Positions 17,613 through 26,540 are shown, numbered from the stretch's first letter. The stretch is 64,000 bases of DNA from Derxia gummosa DSM 723 (GCF_000482785.1 NZ_AXWS01000014.1:186001-250000); one strand, 5' to 3'. Program-made: numbers and translations. Notes: a model not told the origin generated them from the sequence alone.

Positions 17613-18527
17613 ATGAACATCCACAAGCCGACCGCGCTCGCCCTCTTCTCGGCCATCGCCCTGCAAGCCTTTGCACAATCGCCGGGTTTCGAGCCGCCGC
17701 GCCAGCGCGACGTAAGCACGACCGAGCGCGCCGACCTCGCCAAGACGGTCGCCACGCGCTTCGGGCTCAACCTGCCGGCCGACACCAGCTACAACGCCGC
17801 CGGCCCCTTCCGCGTCGCGTCGAACAAGCTGTTCAGCTATCTGGAACGCACCGACAACCCGACCAGCAGCGCGATCGAGCTGCCCGACTACGGCCTCGCC
17901 ACGAAACCGCTCGACCTCGCCGCCAACGGCCGCGACGTGCTCGTGCCGCGCGCGCTCGACGCGCTGAAGAAGGGCGGCTATCCGGTCGACGGCCTCGCCT
18001 TCGCGGGCTTTCAGGACGAGTACGTCGGCGCCGGCCAGCCGCAGCTGCTCGCGAAGGATTTCGATCCGCGCAAGACCAGCGTGCCGGTGGCGCGCAGCCT
18101 GCGCTTCGAGCGCTACAGCTACGGCCTGCCGGTGTTCGGCTCGGAGGTGCTGGTGGGGCTGATGCCCGAGGGCACGATCGGCCGGCTGCGCTATCACGCG
18201 CCGCCGCTCGACGCGGCCAAGGTGAAGTCGGCGCTGGAGCTGTCGAAGCTCGTGACCAGCGGCGGCTGGACGCTGCCGCGCGAACTGGGCGCGGCCAACA
18301 TCAAGGTGCTGGAGGTGCGCGCGGGCATCGGCGTGTCGAGCCTCGCTAGCCTGGAACCGCGCCAGGCGCCGGTGGTGCGCGTCACATACCGCCGCACGGG
18401 CAGCGACCCGAAGCTGCCCGTGCAGAGCACGCGCGCCGCCTACTACGACGCCAAGGGCGCCGAGGTACTGCTGGACGACGTGATCATCACGCCGCCGACG
18501 GCGGACGGGACGCTCAAGGGCAGGTAA
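17613..18527 (+). CDS. Secreted protein with FTP/propeptide-like segment, partner of the caspase-like protein
   Basis: 304 aa, signal peptide MNIHKPTALALFSAIALQAFA cleaved before residue 22. I do not recognise the whole protein. Residues 162-200 (LRFERYSYGLPVFGSEVLVGLMPEGTIGRLR) resemble the FTP domain of fungalysin/thermolysin propeptides, in which a strand R-F-x-Q-x-Y-x-G-x-P-V-F-G-x-E-V is followed by a hairpin. That domain acts as an inhibitor or folding chaperone for the attached protease. Here it is encoded by a separate gene 23 bp after the caspase-like gene, so I infer an inhibitor/chaperone role. The palindrome variant TGCAAGCCTTTGCA lies within the signal-peptide codons (17662-17675). 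Confidence 0.55.
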   Translation: MNIHKPTALALFSAIALQAFAQSPGFEPPRQRDVSTTERADLAKTVATRFGLNLPADTSYNAAGPFRVASNKLFSYLERTDNPTSSAIELPDYGLATKPLDLAANGRDVLVPRALDALKKGGYPVDGLAFAGFQDEYVGAGQPQLLAKDFDPRKTSVPVARSLRFERYSYGLPVFGSEVLVGLMPEGTIGRLRYHAPPLDAAKVKSALELSKLVTSGGWTLPRELGAANIKVLEVRAGIGVSSLASLEPRQAPVVRVTYRRTGSDPKLPVQSTRAAYYDAKGAEVLLDDVIITPPTADGTLKGR

Positions 18528-18545
18528 GAAGCCGCTGCTGGAAGA

Positions 18546-19331
18546 TCATCGTATGGGCCAGGTCTTATCGGACTGGATTGCCTGGTTGCCGTCGATCAGC
18601 CCTCTGACCGACTTCGGGATCTTGACGAGGCGGTCGCGATGCATCTCAAACGTCGCTTTAGGCGTCGTTGCGAGGTCATAGTCGGCGTCTTTCAGCACCT
18701 GCTCCGCCTCGCCCGGGCTCATGTCGGTGGTCTCAACCTCGTAGGTAATGGTGTCACCGACATTCTTGGCATTGAGAGCCGTGTTGAAGGCCTGCTCCAT
18801 CTGGAGTTCCCAATCGTTATCCTCAAAGTTCTTGGGCCAGGGCCGGACATTGCTGTTATTGCCGGCACCGCCGAGCCGCTTGGGAATCATGTGGGCGCTC
18901 ATCAGCAGCTTCGGCCAGCCCATGTCAACAAGGGTCTTGTTCACCTTACTTGCGATCTCGTTGTCGGCGTCACCGCCAGCTGCCGACAAGGTTGCCGGCC
19001 AGTTGGCAATCGAGAAACCGGCTGGCTTGGTGACCGTTTTCGAGTACGACTGCGGTTGCAGCACGGCGCCCGCGCCAGCCTGCGCGGGCAAGGTCGCCGG
19101 TGCCCGCCCGCCCGGCACCCGACTTACGGCCACCAAGCGCTGCAATGCGCGCATGCCTGACACGGCGGCAGAAGCATCTGCAATCGCCGACAACCGCAAC
19201 TGGGCGGCAAGTCTCGCATTGGTTACCGGCGCGTGGGCGGCTCCTGATTGACGAACGGCACTGGGGGCGGCCGCTCGCGTGACGGCTTGCGACCGGTCGC
19301 CGGCGCGCTGCGGATCGACATGGACGGACAT
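18546..19331 (-). CDS. Putative nuclease-type toxin with injection-system-like N-terminus
   Basis: 261 aa. The N-terminus MSVHVDPQRAG parallels MPVHAIPES of the 11019-12119 protein. It is followed by Ala-rich sequence with LAAQLRLSAIADASAAVSGM and RALQRLVAVS (40-70) and AVLQPQ (89-94), again like injection-system cargo. The C-terminal domain holds SAHMIPKRLGGAG (145-157) and NVRPWPKNFEDNDWELQMEQ (161-180), an H-x-I-P...N-x-x-P...ME layout seen in polymorphic-toxin nucleases. Its start lies 2 bp after the stop of an upstream methyltransferase, with a GGGAG site inside that gene, so the two are coupled. No immunity gene is recognisable. Activity is unproven. Confidence 0.55.
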   Translation of the reverse strand: MSVHVDPQRAGDRSQAVTRAAAPSAVRQSGAAHAPVTNARLAAQLRLSAIADASAAVSGMRALQRLVAVSRVPGGRAPATLPAQAGAGAVLQPQSYSKTVTKPAGFSIANWPATLSAAGGDADNEIASKVNKTLVDMGWPKLLMSAHMIPKRLGGAGNNSNVRPWPKNFEDNDWELQMEQAFNTALNAKNVGDTITYEVETTDMSPGEAEQVLKDADYDLATTPKATFEMHRDRLVKIPKSVRGLIDGNQAIQSDKTWPIR

Positions 19332-19333
19332 TG

Positions 19334-20023
19334 CTAGTTCTCCCGAGGCAAGAAGGATTCGGACAGTGGAACGGGAATGGCATGCATGTCGTGGTCATCC
19401 GTCACTGGTAAGGCATGCAGCACCACGGTGACGTCATCCCCCGCCACACCGCGCAGCACCCGCACATTCGGCGTGAGCCGCCGGCAGAACCCCTCCACCT
19501 CCGCCACGTCCTGCCCGACCAGCAGCGGATGCGCGGGAAACACCGCCGCGTCCAGCACCGTGAACACCAGCGTGCGCAGCGTTGCCGCCCACAGATGCCG
19601 CAGCGCGTTCCAGACGAAATCCGGCTCGCGGCTGCGATAGCCGAGCGCGCCGCAGGCCACGACCACCTCGGCCGGCGGCAGCGGCCGCGCGAAGTCGAAG
19701 GCATTGCCCAGCTCGAAGCGCGCGCCCGGATGCGCGGGGCCATGACGCTCGGCCGCGTGGGCGATGAACTCGGGCACGGTGTCGATGCCGTGGTAGCGGA
19801 TGCCCTCGAAGCGCGCGGCGAGATAGGGCAGCAGATCGGCCGTGCCGCAGCCGATGTCGAGCACGCGCGCATGGCTGAAATCGGCGGCGGCGGCGATCGC
19901 CTCGAAGCGCGCCTGCTGACTGCGCGGCTCGCGCCAGCCGAGCGCGCCCGGCGTGCCGAGGCCATGCTCGGCGATGCGGTGGCGGTGGTAGTGGATGACG
20001 GTGGCGCGGTCGAGCAGGTGCAT
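19334..20023 (-). CDS. Class I SAM-dependent methyltransferase
   Basis: 229 aa. Motif I is VLDIGCGTADLLPYLA, followed by GIRYHGIDTVPEFIAHAAER and the acidic-strand region ELGNAFDF. The protein is a small-molecule-type methyltransferase of the trans-aconitate/UbiE class by overall layout. The last ~20 residues (DDHDMHAIPVPLSESFLPREN) extend past the usual end of the fold. Translation stops 2 bp before the nuclease-like gene, so the methyltransferase is its operon partner. Whether it modifies the toxin, acts elsewhere or is only a neighbour cannot be told. It is not a plausible immunity protein by fold. Confidence 0.8.
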   Translation of the reverse strand: MHLLDRATVIHYHRHRIAEHGLGTPGALGWREPRSQQARFEAIAAAADFSHARVLDIGCGTADLLPYLAARFEGIRYHGIDTVPEFIAHAAERHGPAHPGARFELGNAFDFARPLPPAEVVVACGALGYRSREPDFVWNALRHLWAATLRTLVFTVLDAAVFPAHPLLVGQDVAEVEGFCRRLTPNVRVLRGVAGDDVTVVLHALPVTDDHDMHAIPVPLSESFLPREN

Positions 20024-20166
20024 GGCGGGGCGGGCGGAATGACCGGCGCGGCGGCGCCGCGCGACCTGGGAGCCGGCATCCTAGGCGGGGCCGGACCGCC
20101 GTCGGGAGGTAACAGTGCGCATCCGGACACCGGCCGGTATCCGCCTCGACTCAGTGCCCGCGCTCG

Positions 20167-21135
20167 CTACGCCAACCCCGCCTCCTGCACCGCCGCCTCG
20201 ATCGCCTCGATCAGCACCCGCGTCTTGGCGGGCATCAGCCGGCGCCCCGGCATCACCGCCCAGCAATCGGTGCAGGGCAGCGACCAGTCGGCCAGTAACG
20301 GCACGAGCCGGCGTTCGTCCAGCGGCGCGCGCGCGACCTGCATCGGCAGCGCGGCGATGCCGAGATCGGCCAGCGCGAGGTCGAGCATGAGGCGCGGCGA
20401 GTTGACGAGGGCGCGCAGCGCGGGCAGGCCGGTCCATTGCTCGGCGTCGCGGGCCGGCGCGGCGGCGAGGAGCGCGGCGCCACCGCCTGCCGCGCCACCG
20501 CTCACGCCACCGCGCCTCAACGCCCAGGGCGCCGCCTCGCCGCCGCGCCCGCGCAGCGCGATGCCGTCATGCGCGAGCAGATCGGCCGGCGCGCGCGGCG
20601 TGCCGCGCAGCGCCAGATACACCGGCGACGCGAACAGCCCCCAGCCATGCCCGTACAGCCGCCGCGCCACCAGCGTCGCGTCGTCGGGCAGCGCGCCCAT
20701 GCGGATCGCGAGATCGAAGCCTTCGGCGATGAGATCGACGCGGCGCGACGACATGTCCACGTCCAGCACGATCTCCGGATAGCGCAGCAGCAGCGCGGCC
20801 AGCACGCGCTCGATGTCGATGCCGAAGGCTTCGGACGGCATCGACACCTTCAGCCGCCCGCCCGGCCGCGCCTGCCGGTGCAGCGCAAGGCTGGCGGCGG
20901 CGTCCACCTCGTCGGCCACCTGGCGCGCATGCACGAGCAGGTTGGCGCCGAAGTCGGTGAGCGTGAGGCGGCGCGTGGTGCGCAGCAGCAGCCGCTCGCC
21001 GAGCGCCGCCTCCAGCGCCGCGAGCCGGCGCGACACCGTGCTCTTGGGCAGGCCCAGACGCTCGGCCGCGCCGGTGAAGGAGCCCGCGTCCATCACGCGC
21101 GCGAACAGCAGCAGGTCATTCGGCTCGACGTCCAT
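20167..21135 (-). CDS. LysR-family transcriptional regulator
   Basis: 322 aa. The winged HTH covers residues 1-65 (NDLLLFARVMDAGSFTGAAERLGLPKSTVSRRLAALEAALGERLL), and the effector domain contains LKVSMPSEAFGIDIERVLAALLLRYPEIVLDVDMSSRRVDLIAEGFDLAIRMG. An unusual glycine/alanine stretch of ~20 residues lies at about 208-228. It is transcribed away from azoR, with 204 bp between the starts, the classical LysR arrangement, and a dyad overlaps its 5-prime leader. It probably regulates azoR and perhaps the pirin gene behind it in response to an electrophile or quinone. Confidence 0.88.
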   Translation of the reverse strand: MDVEPNDLLLFARVMDAGSFTGAAERLGLPKSTVSRRLAALEAALGERLLLRTTRRLTLTDFGANLLVHARQVADEVDAAASLALHRQARPGGRLKVSMPSEAFGIDIERVLAALLLRYPEIVLDVDMSSRRVDLIAEGFDLAIRMGALPDDATLVARRLYGHGWGLFASPVYLALRGTPRAPADLLAHDGIALRGRGGEAAPWALRRGGVSGGAAGGGAALLAAAPARDAEQWTGLPALRALVNSPRLMLDLALADLGIAALPMQVARAPLDERRLVPLLADWSLPCTDCWAVMPGRRLMPAKTRVLIEAIEAAVQEAGLA

Positions 21136-21136
21136 T

Positions 21137-21152
21137 GATCCACCAGTGGAAC
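21137..21152. promoter_or_regulatory. Probable operator dyad upstream of the LysR gene
   Basis: GATCCACCAGTGGAAC is a dyad with 7 bp arms (one mismatch) around CA, directly before the lysR start codon (21135). It is about 190 bp from azoR. The position fits LysR autoregulation; a more distal activation site near azoR is not obvious. Confidence 0.45.
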
Positions 21153-21339
21153 AGTGTTGTGCTGAAAGCCGGGTTTATAGCGCACTACGCGATCAATACA
21201 GTGCACTCCATCGACAGCGCGACAGCGACGGCAAACAAGGCAGCCGCACCGCAAGGCCCGCTTCCCGCACCGCCGCGCCGGCCGCGCTGTCGCCAACCGA
21301 CCCGTTCGCAGCACCGTCAAGAAACCAGAAAGGCCCGCC

Positions 21340-21978
21340 ATGAAGATCCTTCAAGTCCTCTCCAGCGTCCGCGCCGCCGATTCCAACTCGACCGTCGTCG
21401 CCAACCGCGTCGTCGACAAGCTCAAGGCCGCGAACCCCGCCGCCGAGCTGACGGTGCGCGACCTCGGCGCCCAGGCGCCCGCGCTGCTCGACGGCGCCGC
21501 CGTCGGCGCGCTGTTCACGCCGCCCGAGCAGCGCACGCCCGAGCAGGCCGCCCGCGTGGCCGAGGACGATGCGCTGATCGCCGAGATCCAGGCCGCCGAC
21601 GTCGTGGTGCTGGGCGTGCCGATGTACAACCTCAACGTGCCGGCGCAACTGAAAATGTGGTTCGACGCCATCAGCCGCGCCCGCGTCACCTTCCGCTACA
21701 CGGCCAACGGCCCCGAAGGTCTGCTCACGGGCAAGAAGGTGATCGTCGCCTTCGCCCGCGGCGGCAAGTACCGTGGCACCCACTTCGACCAGCAGACGCC
21801 CTATCTCAAGGTCGCGCTCGGCTTCCTCGGCATGACCGATGTGCAGTTCGTGTTCGCCGAGGGTTTCGCGATGGGCGAGGAAGGCGCGAAGGCGGCCTTT
21901 GCCGACGCCGATGCGCAGATCGCCGCGCTGGACGTGAGCGCGCCCGCGCCGGTCGCCGCCGAGGCGCTCGCCGCCTGA
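21340..21978 (+). CDS. azoR: FMN-dependent NADH:quinone/azo reductase
   Basis: 212 aa flavodoxin-fold reductase of the AzoR family, which reduces azo dyes and quinones with NADH using bound FMN as a homodimer. Seen are the FMN-phosphate strand [20 protein letters not shown], the isoalloxazine loop [29 protein letters not shown], and FARGGKYRG. The length is slightly over the usual 200 because of an alanine-rich tail. It lies opposite a divergent LysR gene and is followed 67 bp later by a pirin gene. This is a frequent grouping in stress-responsive quinone metabolism. Confidence 0.92.
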   Translation: MKILQVLSSVRAADSNSTVVANRVVDKLKAANPAAELTVRDLGAQAPALLDGAAVGALFTPPEQRTPEQAARVAEDDALIAEIQAADVVVLGVPMYNLNVPAQLKMWFDAISRARVTFRYTANGPEGLLTGKKVIVAFARGGKYRGTHFDQQTPYLKVALGFLGMTDVQFVFAEGFAMGEEGAKAAFADADAQIAALDVSAPAPVAAEALAA

Positions 21979-22045
21979 GCGGCATCCGCAACCACAACCC
22001 GCCACCCCGGCCATCCGCCGGCGGCGGCAGCATAAGGAGCACGCC

Positions 22046-22966
22046 ATGAGCATCTTCACGACGACCGACGCCGCCACGAGCGGCGGCAGCACCGCCACCA
22101 CCAGCCCGGTCACCGCCGTTGCCAACCCGCGCCGCGTCGAGCGCATCGTCATCGGCCATCCGACCTCGGACGGCGCCGGCGTCAAGCTCACGCGCGTGAT
22201 CGACCATCGCCTGCAACGCCGGCTCGACCCGCTGCTCATGCTCGACAACTTCAGCAGCGATTCGCCCGACGACTACGTGGCCGGCTTTCCCGACCATCCG
22301 CATCGCGGCTTCCAGACCGTGACGTACATGATCCAGGGCCGCATGCGCCACCGCGACAGCGCCGGCCACGAGGGCCTGCTTGAGAACGGCAGCGTGCAAT
22401 GGATGAACGCCGGCAGCGGCCTCATCCACAGCGAGATGCCCGAGCAGGAGGACGGCCGCATGGAAGGCTTCCAGCTCTGGATCAACCTGCCCTCGCACCA
22501 GAAGCTGAGCGCGCCCGCCTACCAGGACATCGCGCCCGCCGAGGTGCCCGAACTCCAGCTCGCCGGCGGCGGCCTCGTGCGCGTGATCGCCGGCGAGGCC
22601 GGCGGCGTGCGCGGCGCGGTGCGGGGCGAGTTCACCGAGCCGGTCTATCTCGACGTGCATCTGCCGCCGGGCGCGCGCTTCGCGCAGCCGCTGCCGGCCG
22701 GGCACAACGCGGTGGTCGCCACCTATCGCGGCACGGCCACGGTGGGCGGCGAGGCGGTGGAGAGCGCGCGCATGGCCATCCTCGCCAATGACACGGCGGC
22801 CGACGGCGTGGTGATCGCCAACGACGGCCCCGACGAACTGCGCGCGGTGCTCATCGCCGGCAAGCCGCTGAACGAGCCGATCGTGCAGTACGGCCCCTTC
22901 GTGATGAACACGCAGGAGGAGATCGTGCAAGCGATTGCGGATTACCGCGAAGGGCGGATGGGCTGA
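22046..22966 (+). CDS. Pirin family protein (bicupin)
   Basis: 306 aa bicupin. The pirin signature is plain: DPLLMLDNFSSDSPDDYVAGFPDHPHRGFQTVTYMIQGRMRHRD with metal-binding histidines in DHPHRG, then GSVQWMNAGSGLIHSEMP. A C-terminal cupin with HNAVVATYRGTATVGGE follows. Bacterial pirins act as quercetinases or redox-linked regulators. The ATG at 22046 is preceded by AAGGAG. About 25 residues before the conserved start are Thr/Ser/Ala-rich. It probably shares regulation with azoR. Its C-terminal codons include TGCAAGCGATTGCG (22926-22939), a palindrome variant discussed in the findings. Confidence 0.92.
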   Translation: MSIFTTTDAATSGGSTATTSPVTAVANPRRVERIVIGHPTSDGAGVKLTRVIDHRLQRRLDPLLMLDNFSSDSPDDYVAGFPDHPHRGFQTVTYMIQGRMRHRDSAGHEGLLENGSVQWMNAGSGLIHSEMPEQEDGRMEGFQLWINLPSHQKLSAPAYQDIAPAEVPELQLAGGGLVRVIAGEAGGVRGAVRGEFTEPVYLDVHLPPGARFAQPLPAGHNAVVATYRGTATVGGEAVESARMAILANDTAADGVVIANDGPDELRAVLIAGKPLNEPIVQYGPFVMNTQEEIVQAIADYREGRMG

Positions 22967-23232
22967 GGCCCGCCCAGGGCGCGGCATCGTCGCCGCGCCG
23001 GCCGGCCCGGACGCAGCGCGACCGGCTCGGCCCGCAGCCGCGCGGCCTTGCGCGAAGCCAAGCACCCACCCCGGCCGCCCTGCTGCGCAACCAGCAGCCG
23101 GGCGGCCGTTTTCGCTGGATTGCGACCAATCCGCCCCGGAAAGACCGTGGAACGGGAGTTGCCCCGTCAGGCCGACGCGCCGCCTTCGACGGCCGCGCCC
23201 GCCTTCCCACCTTTCCGCCTTCAGGTCGCGCC

Positions 23233-24744
23233 ATGCCACTTCGTCCCGCCCGTTCCGTCGCGCCGCGCTCGCCCGCGCGCCGCGCCCTCTTCCCGCTCGC
23301 CGTCGCGGCCGCCGCCGTGCTGTCGGCCTGCTCGGCCTTCGCGCCGGTGTCGGTCGAGACCGCGAGCCAGGCGCTCACCGCCGACAACCTCGCCTCGATC
23401 GAGTTCTCGGGCACGGGCCGCTGGTACCAGTTCGGTCAGGCGCCGGCGCCCGACGAGGCCTGGCCGCCCTTCGACGTGTCGCGCTACGTGGCCGACATCG
23501 ACTACGCGAAGTCGGCCGCGCGCGTGCAGATCGTGCGCAGCCAGACGCCCGAGCCGCCGCGCGAACGGCCGGCGCCGGTCGAGCAGCGCGTCGATCAGTA
23601 CGTGGCCGGCGGCACCGCCTGGAACCGCGCGCCCGCCAGCGGCGGCACGCCCGGCGCCGCCACCGCGCAACCCGCCGCCGTGGCCGACCGCCAGGCCGAG
23701 ATCTGGTCCACGCCGCAAGGCTTCCTCAAGGCCGCGAAGGCCAATGGCGCGACCTTCACCCGCACGCTTGGCGGCACCGAGGTGACGTTCACCGTCAACG
23801 GCAAGCAGCGCTACGTCGGCAAGCTCGACGGCGCCGGCCGCGTCGAGACCATCCGCACCTGGACCGACACGCCGGTGCTCGGCGACACCCTGCTCGAAAC
23901 CCGCTTCAGCGATTACCGCGACTTCAACGGCACGAGCTTCCCGGCGCATATCGAGCGCTCGCAGGGCGGCTTCCCTGTGCTCGACCTGAAGGTGACGGAG
24001 GTCAAGCGCAACCCGGCGCTCGCGCTCGACGTGCCGGCCGAAGTCGCCAGCGCAAAGCCGGCGCCCGTGACGGTCACGGCGCAGAAGCTCGGCGACGGCG
24101 TGTGGTACCTGACGGGCGGCACGCACCACAGCGTGCTGGTCGAGGAGAAGGACCATCTGGTGCTGATCGAGGCGCCGCTCAACGAGGAACGCTCGCTCGC
24201 GCTGATCGCCAAGGCGAAGGAACTGGTGCCGTCCAAGCCGATCCGCGAGGTGGTCAACACGCATGTGCACTTCGACCATTCGGGCGGGCTGCGCACCTTC
24301 GTGGCCGAGGGCGCGAGCATCGTCACGGTCAAGGGCAACGAGCGCTATTACGAGCGCGCCTGGGCCGCGCCGCGCACGCTCAATCCCGACCGGCTCGCGC
24401 AGGCCGGCGTGGCGCCGAAGTTCGTCACCTTCAGCGGCAAGCTGGTGATCGGCGACGAGCATCCGGTCGAGCTGCACGAGATCGCGGCCTCGGGCCACAA
24501 CGATGCCTTCCTGCTCGCCTGGCTGCCGCAATCGAAGGTGGTGGTCGAGGCCGATGCCTACACGCCGGTCGCGGCCGGCGCGCCGGTGCCGCAACCGGTC
24601 AATCCGTACAACGTCAACCTGCTGGGCAACATCGAGCGGCTGAAGCTGGACGTGGCCCAGATCGCGGCGCTGCACGGCCCGCGCCTGACCACGCTGGCCG
24701 ACCTGCGCGCCGCCACGGCGACGCCGGTGGCGAGCGCGCGATGA
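23233..24744 (+). CDS. Metallo-beta-lactamase-fold lipoprotein
   Basis: 503 aa lipoprotein. The signal peptide ends LSAC, with lipidated Cys33. Residues ~35-270 form an uncharacterised beta-rich N-terminal domain. The MBL fold then begins (GDGVWYLTGGTHHSVLVEEKDHLVLIEAPLNEERS) with the zinc motif HVHFDH (His344, His346, Asp348, His349) and GHNDAFLLAWLPQSKVVVEADAYTP. The substrate is not known; many exported MBL proteins are hydrolases of lactones, phosphodiesters or lipids. Its stop overlaps the HtrA start as ATGA, so the two are translated together and both act in the envelope. The 266 bp before the gene shows nothing I can name. Confidence 0.85.
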   Translation: MPLRPARSVAPRSPARRALFPLAVAAAAVLSACSAFAPVSVETASQALTADNLASIEFSGTGRWYQFGQAPAPDEAWPPFDVSRYVADIDYAKSAARVQIVRSQTPEPPRERPAPVEQRVDQYVAGGTAWNRAPASGGTPGAATAQPAAVADRQAEIWSTPQGFLKAAKANGATFTRTLGGTEVTFTVNGKQRYVGKLDGAGRVETIRTWTDTPVLGDTLLETRFSDYRDFNGTSFPAHIERSQGGFPVLDLKVTEVKRNPALALDVPAEVASAKPAPVTVTAQKLGDGVWYLTGGTHHSVLVEEKDHLVLIEAPLNEERSLALIAKAKELVPSKPIREVVNTHVHFDHSGGLRTFVAEGASIVTVKGNERYYERAWAAPRTLNPDRLAQAGVAPKFVTFSGKLVIGDEHPVELHEIAASGHNDAFLLAWLPQSKVVVEADAYTPVAAGAPVPQPVNPYNVNLLGNIERLKLDVAQIAALHGPRLTTLADLRAATATPVASAR

Positions 24745-26513
24745 GGCGGCTCGCGGCAGCAAGGGACACCCGGCCGGCGGCCAACCGGCAAGCTGTGAAA
24801 GCGCTTGCAATGTCGGTGGCGCTGGCCTTCGCGCTGCCGGCGGCGATCGCGGCGGATGCCGGCAGCGCCCCGGCCGGCGCGGTCGGCGGCAGCACGCCGG
24901 CCAGCCCGGCGGCGGCCGGCGCGGCCGGCAACGCACCGCTCGTGCGCGGCCTGCCCGACTTCGCCGACCTCGTCGAGCGCGCCGGGCCGGCGGTCGTCAA
25001 CATCCGCACCGTGGCCAATCCGCATGCCGGCGTGCGCGGCGCGCCCGATCTGGACGAGCTGCTGCGCAGGCATTTCGGCACGCCGGATGCACCTTCGGCG
25101 CCTGAAGCCGCGCCCGACGCGGGCAAGGCCGCGCCCGGCAACGGCAAGCGCGCGCCCGGACGTTCGCCGGCCGCGCCGGGCAAGGCGCCGTCGGCCTCGG
25201 GCAAGGGCAGCGCGCCCGAGGCGCTGGCGGCACCGGGCGGTCGCGCCGCGCCGGGCGCCGGCAATGGCGCGCCCGGCAATGGTGCCCAGGGCAATGCCGC
25301 GCCCGGCCAGCCGCCCTCGGCCGGCGCGCCCGACCCCGACCCGTCCGCCGACGACGCCCCCCGCGCCCCGCGCGGCGTCGGCTCGGGCTTCATCGTCGGC
25401 GGCGACGGCGAAATTCTCACCAACGCCCATGTCGTGGCCGATGCCGAGCAGGTCATCGTCCGGCTCGACGACCGGCGCGAATTCACCGCCCGCGTCGTCG
25501 GCCTCGACCGCCGCACCGACGTGGCGCTGCTGCGCATCGACGCCACCGGCCTGCCCGTGCTGCCCGCCGGCGACGCGACCCGGCTGCGCGTCGGCGAATG
25601 GGTCATCGCCATCGGCTCGCCCTTCGACCTCGACAACAGCGTCACCGCCGGCATCGTCAGCGCCCGCGCGCGCGAGACCGGCGAACTGCTGCCCTTCATC
25701 CAGACCGACGTGGCGATCAACCCGGGCAACTCGGGCGGGCCGCTCATCAACCTGCGCGGCGAGGTGGTCGGCATCAACTCGCAGATCTACAGCCGCTCGG
25801 GCGGCTACCAGGGCATCTCCTTCGCGATCCCGATCGACGAGGCGCTGCGCGTGGCCGACCAGCTGCGCAGCAACGGCCGCGTGATCCGCAGCCGCATCGG
25901 CGTGGCCGTGGGCGAAGTGACGAACGAGGTCGTGGCCACGCTCGGCCTGACGCGCGCGGCGGGCGCGCTGGTGTCGGGCGTCGAGGTGGGCAGCCCGGCC
26001 GACAACGCCGGCGTCGTGCCCGGCGATGTCATCACCGGCGTGGACGCCAAGCCCGTCGAACGCTGGAACGACCTGCCGCGCATCATCGGCGCGGGCGTGC
26101 CGGGCGGGCGCCACAAGCTCAGGCTGATCCGCGCCGGCCAGCCGCAGGAGCTGGCGGTGCGCTACGCCGAACTCGAACCCGAGAAGACCGCCGCCCGCCC
26201 CGAGCCCAAACCCGAGCCGACGGTGGCCGCCGCGGCGCCGCGCGACCTCGGCATCGGCGTATCCGACATCACCGCCGCCGACCGCCGCGCGCTCCAGCTC
26301 GACCGGGGCGCGCAGATCGTGCGGGCGCAAGGGCTGGCCGAACGCGCCGGGCTGCGGCCGGGCGACATCCTGCTGAGCCTGGGCGGCGTGGGCGTGCACG
26401 GCACGGCGCAGTTCGAGGCCGTGCTCGACCGCATCGACACCGGCAAGCCGGTGAGCGCGCTGGTGCGGCGCGAGCAGTGGACGCGGCTGTTCGTCATCAG
26501 GCCGCGCGGGTGA
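24741..26513 (+). CDS. HtrA/Do-family periplasmic serine endoprotease
   Basis: 590 aa. An N-terminal signal (ALAMSVALAFALPAAIAAD) precedes the short helical lead-in FADLVERAGPAVVNIRTV. A trypsin-like domain follows with triad His230 (LTNAHVVADA), Asp260 (RRTDVALLRID) and Ser331 (NPGNSGGPLIN), then two PDZ domains (SGVEVGSPADNAGVVPGDVITGVD and RAQGLAERAGLRPGDILLSLGG). It degrades or refolds misfolded envelope proteins. A Pro/Ala/Gly linker of about 90 residues at 115-205 splits the lead-in from the protease core, much longer than in DegP/DegQ/MucD. It overlaps the upstream MBL lipoprotein gene by 4 bp. A palindrome variant (TGAAAGCGCTTGCA) spans codons 19-23. Confidence 0.93.
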   Translation: MRRLAAARDTRPAANRQAVKALAMSVALAFALPAAIAADAGSAPAGAVGGSTPASPAAAGAAGNAPLVRGLPDFADLVERAGPAVVNIRTVANPHAGVRGAPDLDELLRRHFGTPDAPSAPEAAPDAGKAAPGNGKRAPGRSPAAPGKAPSASGKGSAPEALAAPGGRAAPGAGNGAPGNGAQGNAAPGQPPSAGAPDPDPSADDAPRAPRGVGSGFIVGGDGEILTNAHVVADAEQVIVRLDDRREFTARVVGLDRRTDVALLRIDATGLPVLPAGDATRLRVGEWVIAIGSPFDLDNSVTAGIVSARARETGELLPFIQTDVAINPGNSGGPLINLRGEVVGINSQIYSRSGGYQGISFAIPIDEALRVADQLRSNGRVIRSRIGVAVGEVTNEVVATLGLTRAAGALVSGVEVGSPADNAGVVPGDVITGVDAKPVERWNDLPRIIGAGVPGGRHKLRLIRAGQPQELAVRYAELEPEKTAARPEPKPEPTVAAAAPRDLGIGVSDITAADRRALQLDRGAQIVRAQGLAERAGLRPGDILLSLGGVGVHGTAQFEAVLDRIDTGKPVSALVRREQWTRLFVIRPRG

Positions 26514-26540
26514 GCGTGACGGGCCGTCATCGAGCTTCCC

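Noticed and set aside
19334-19384. HAIPVPLSES tail of the methyltransferase as a duplicated toxin leader (compare MPVHAIPES)
   Set aside because: The match is only a few residues long and in a different protein context; chance is likely.
19334-20023. Immunity protein for the adjoining nuclease-like toxin
   Set aside because: The protein is a standard SAM methyltransferase with an intact motif I, not an immunity-type fold.
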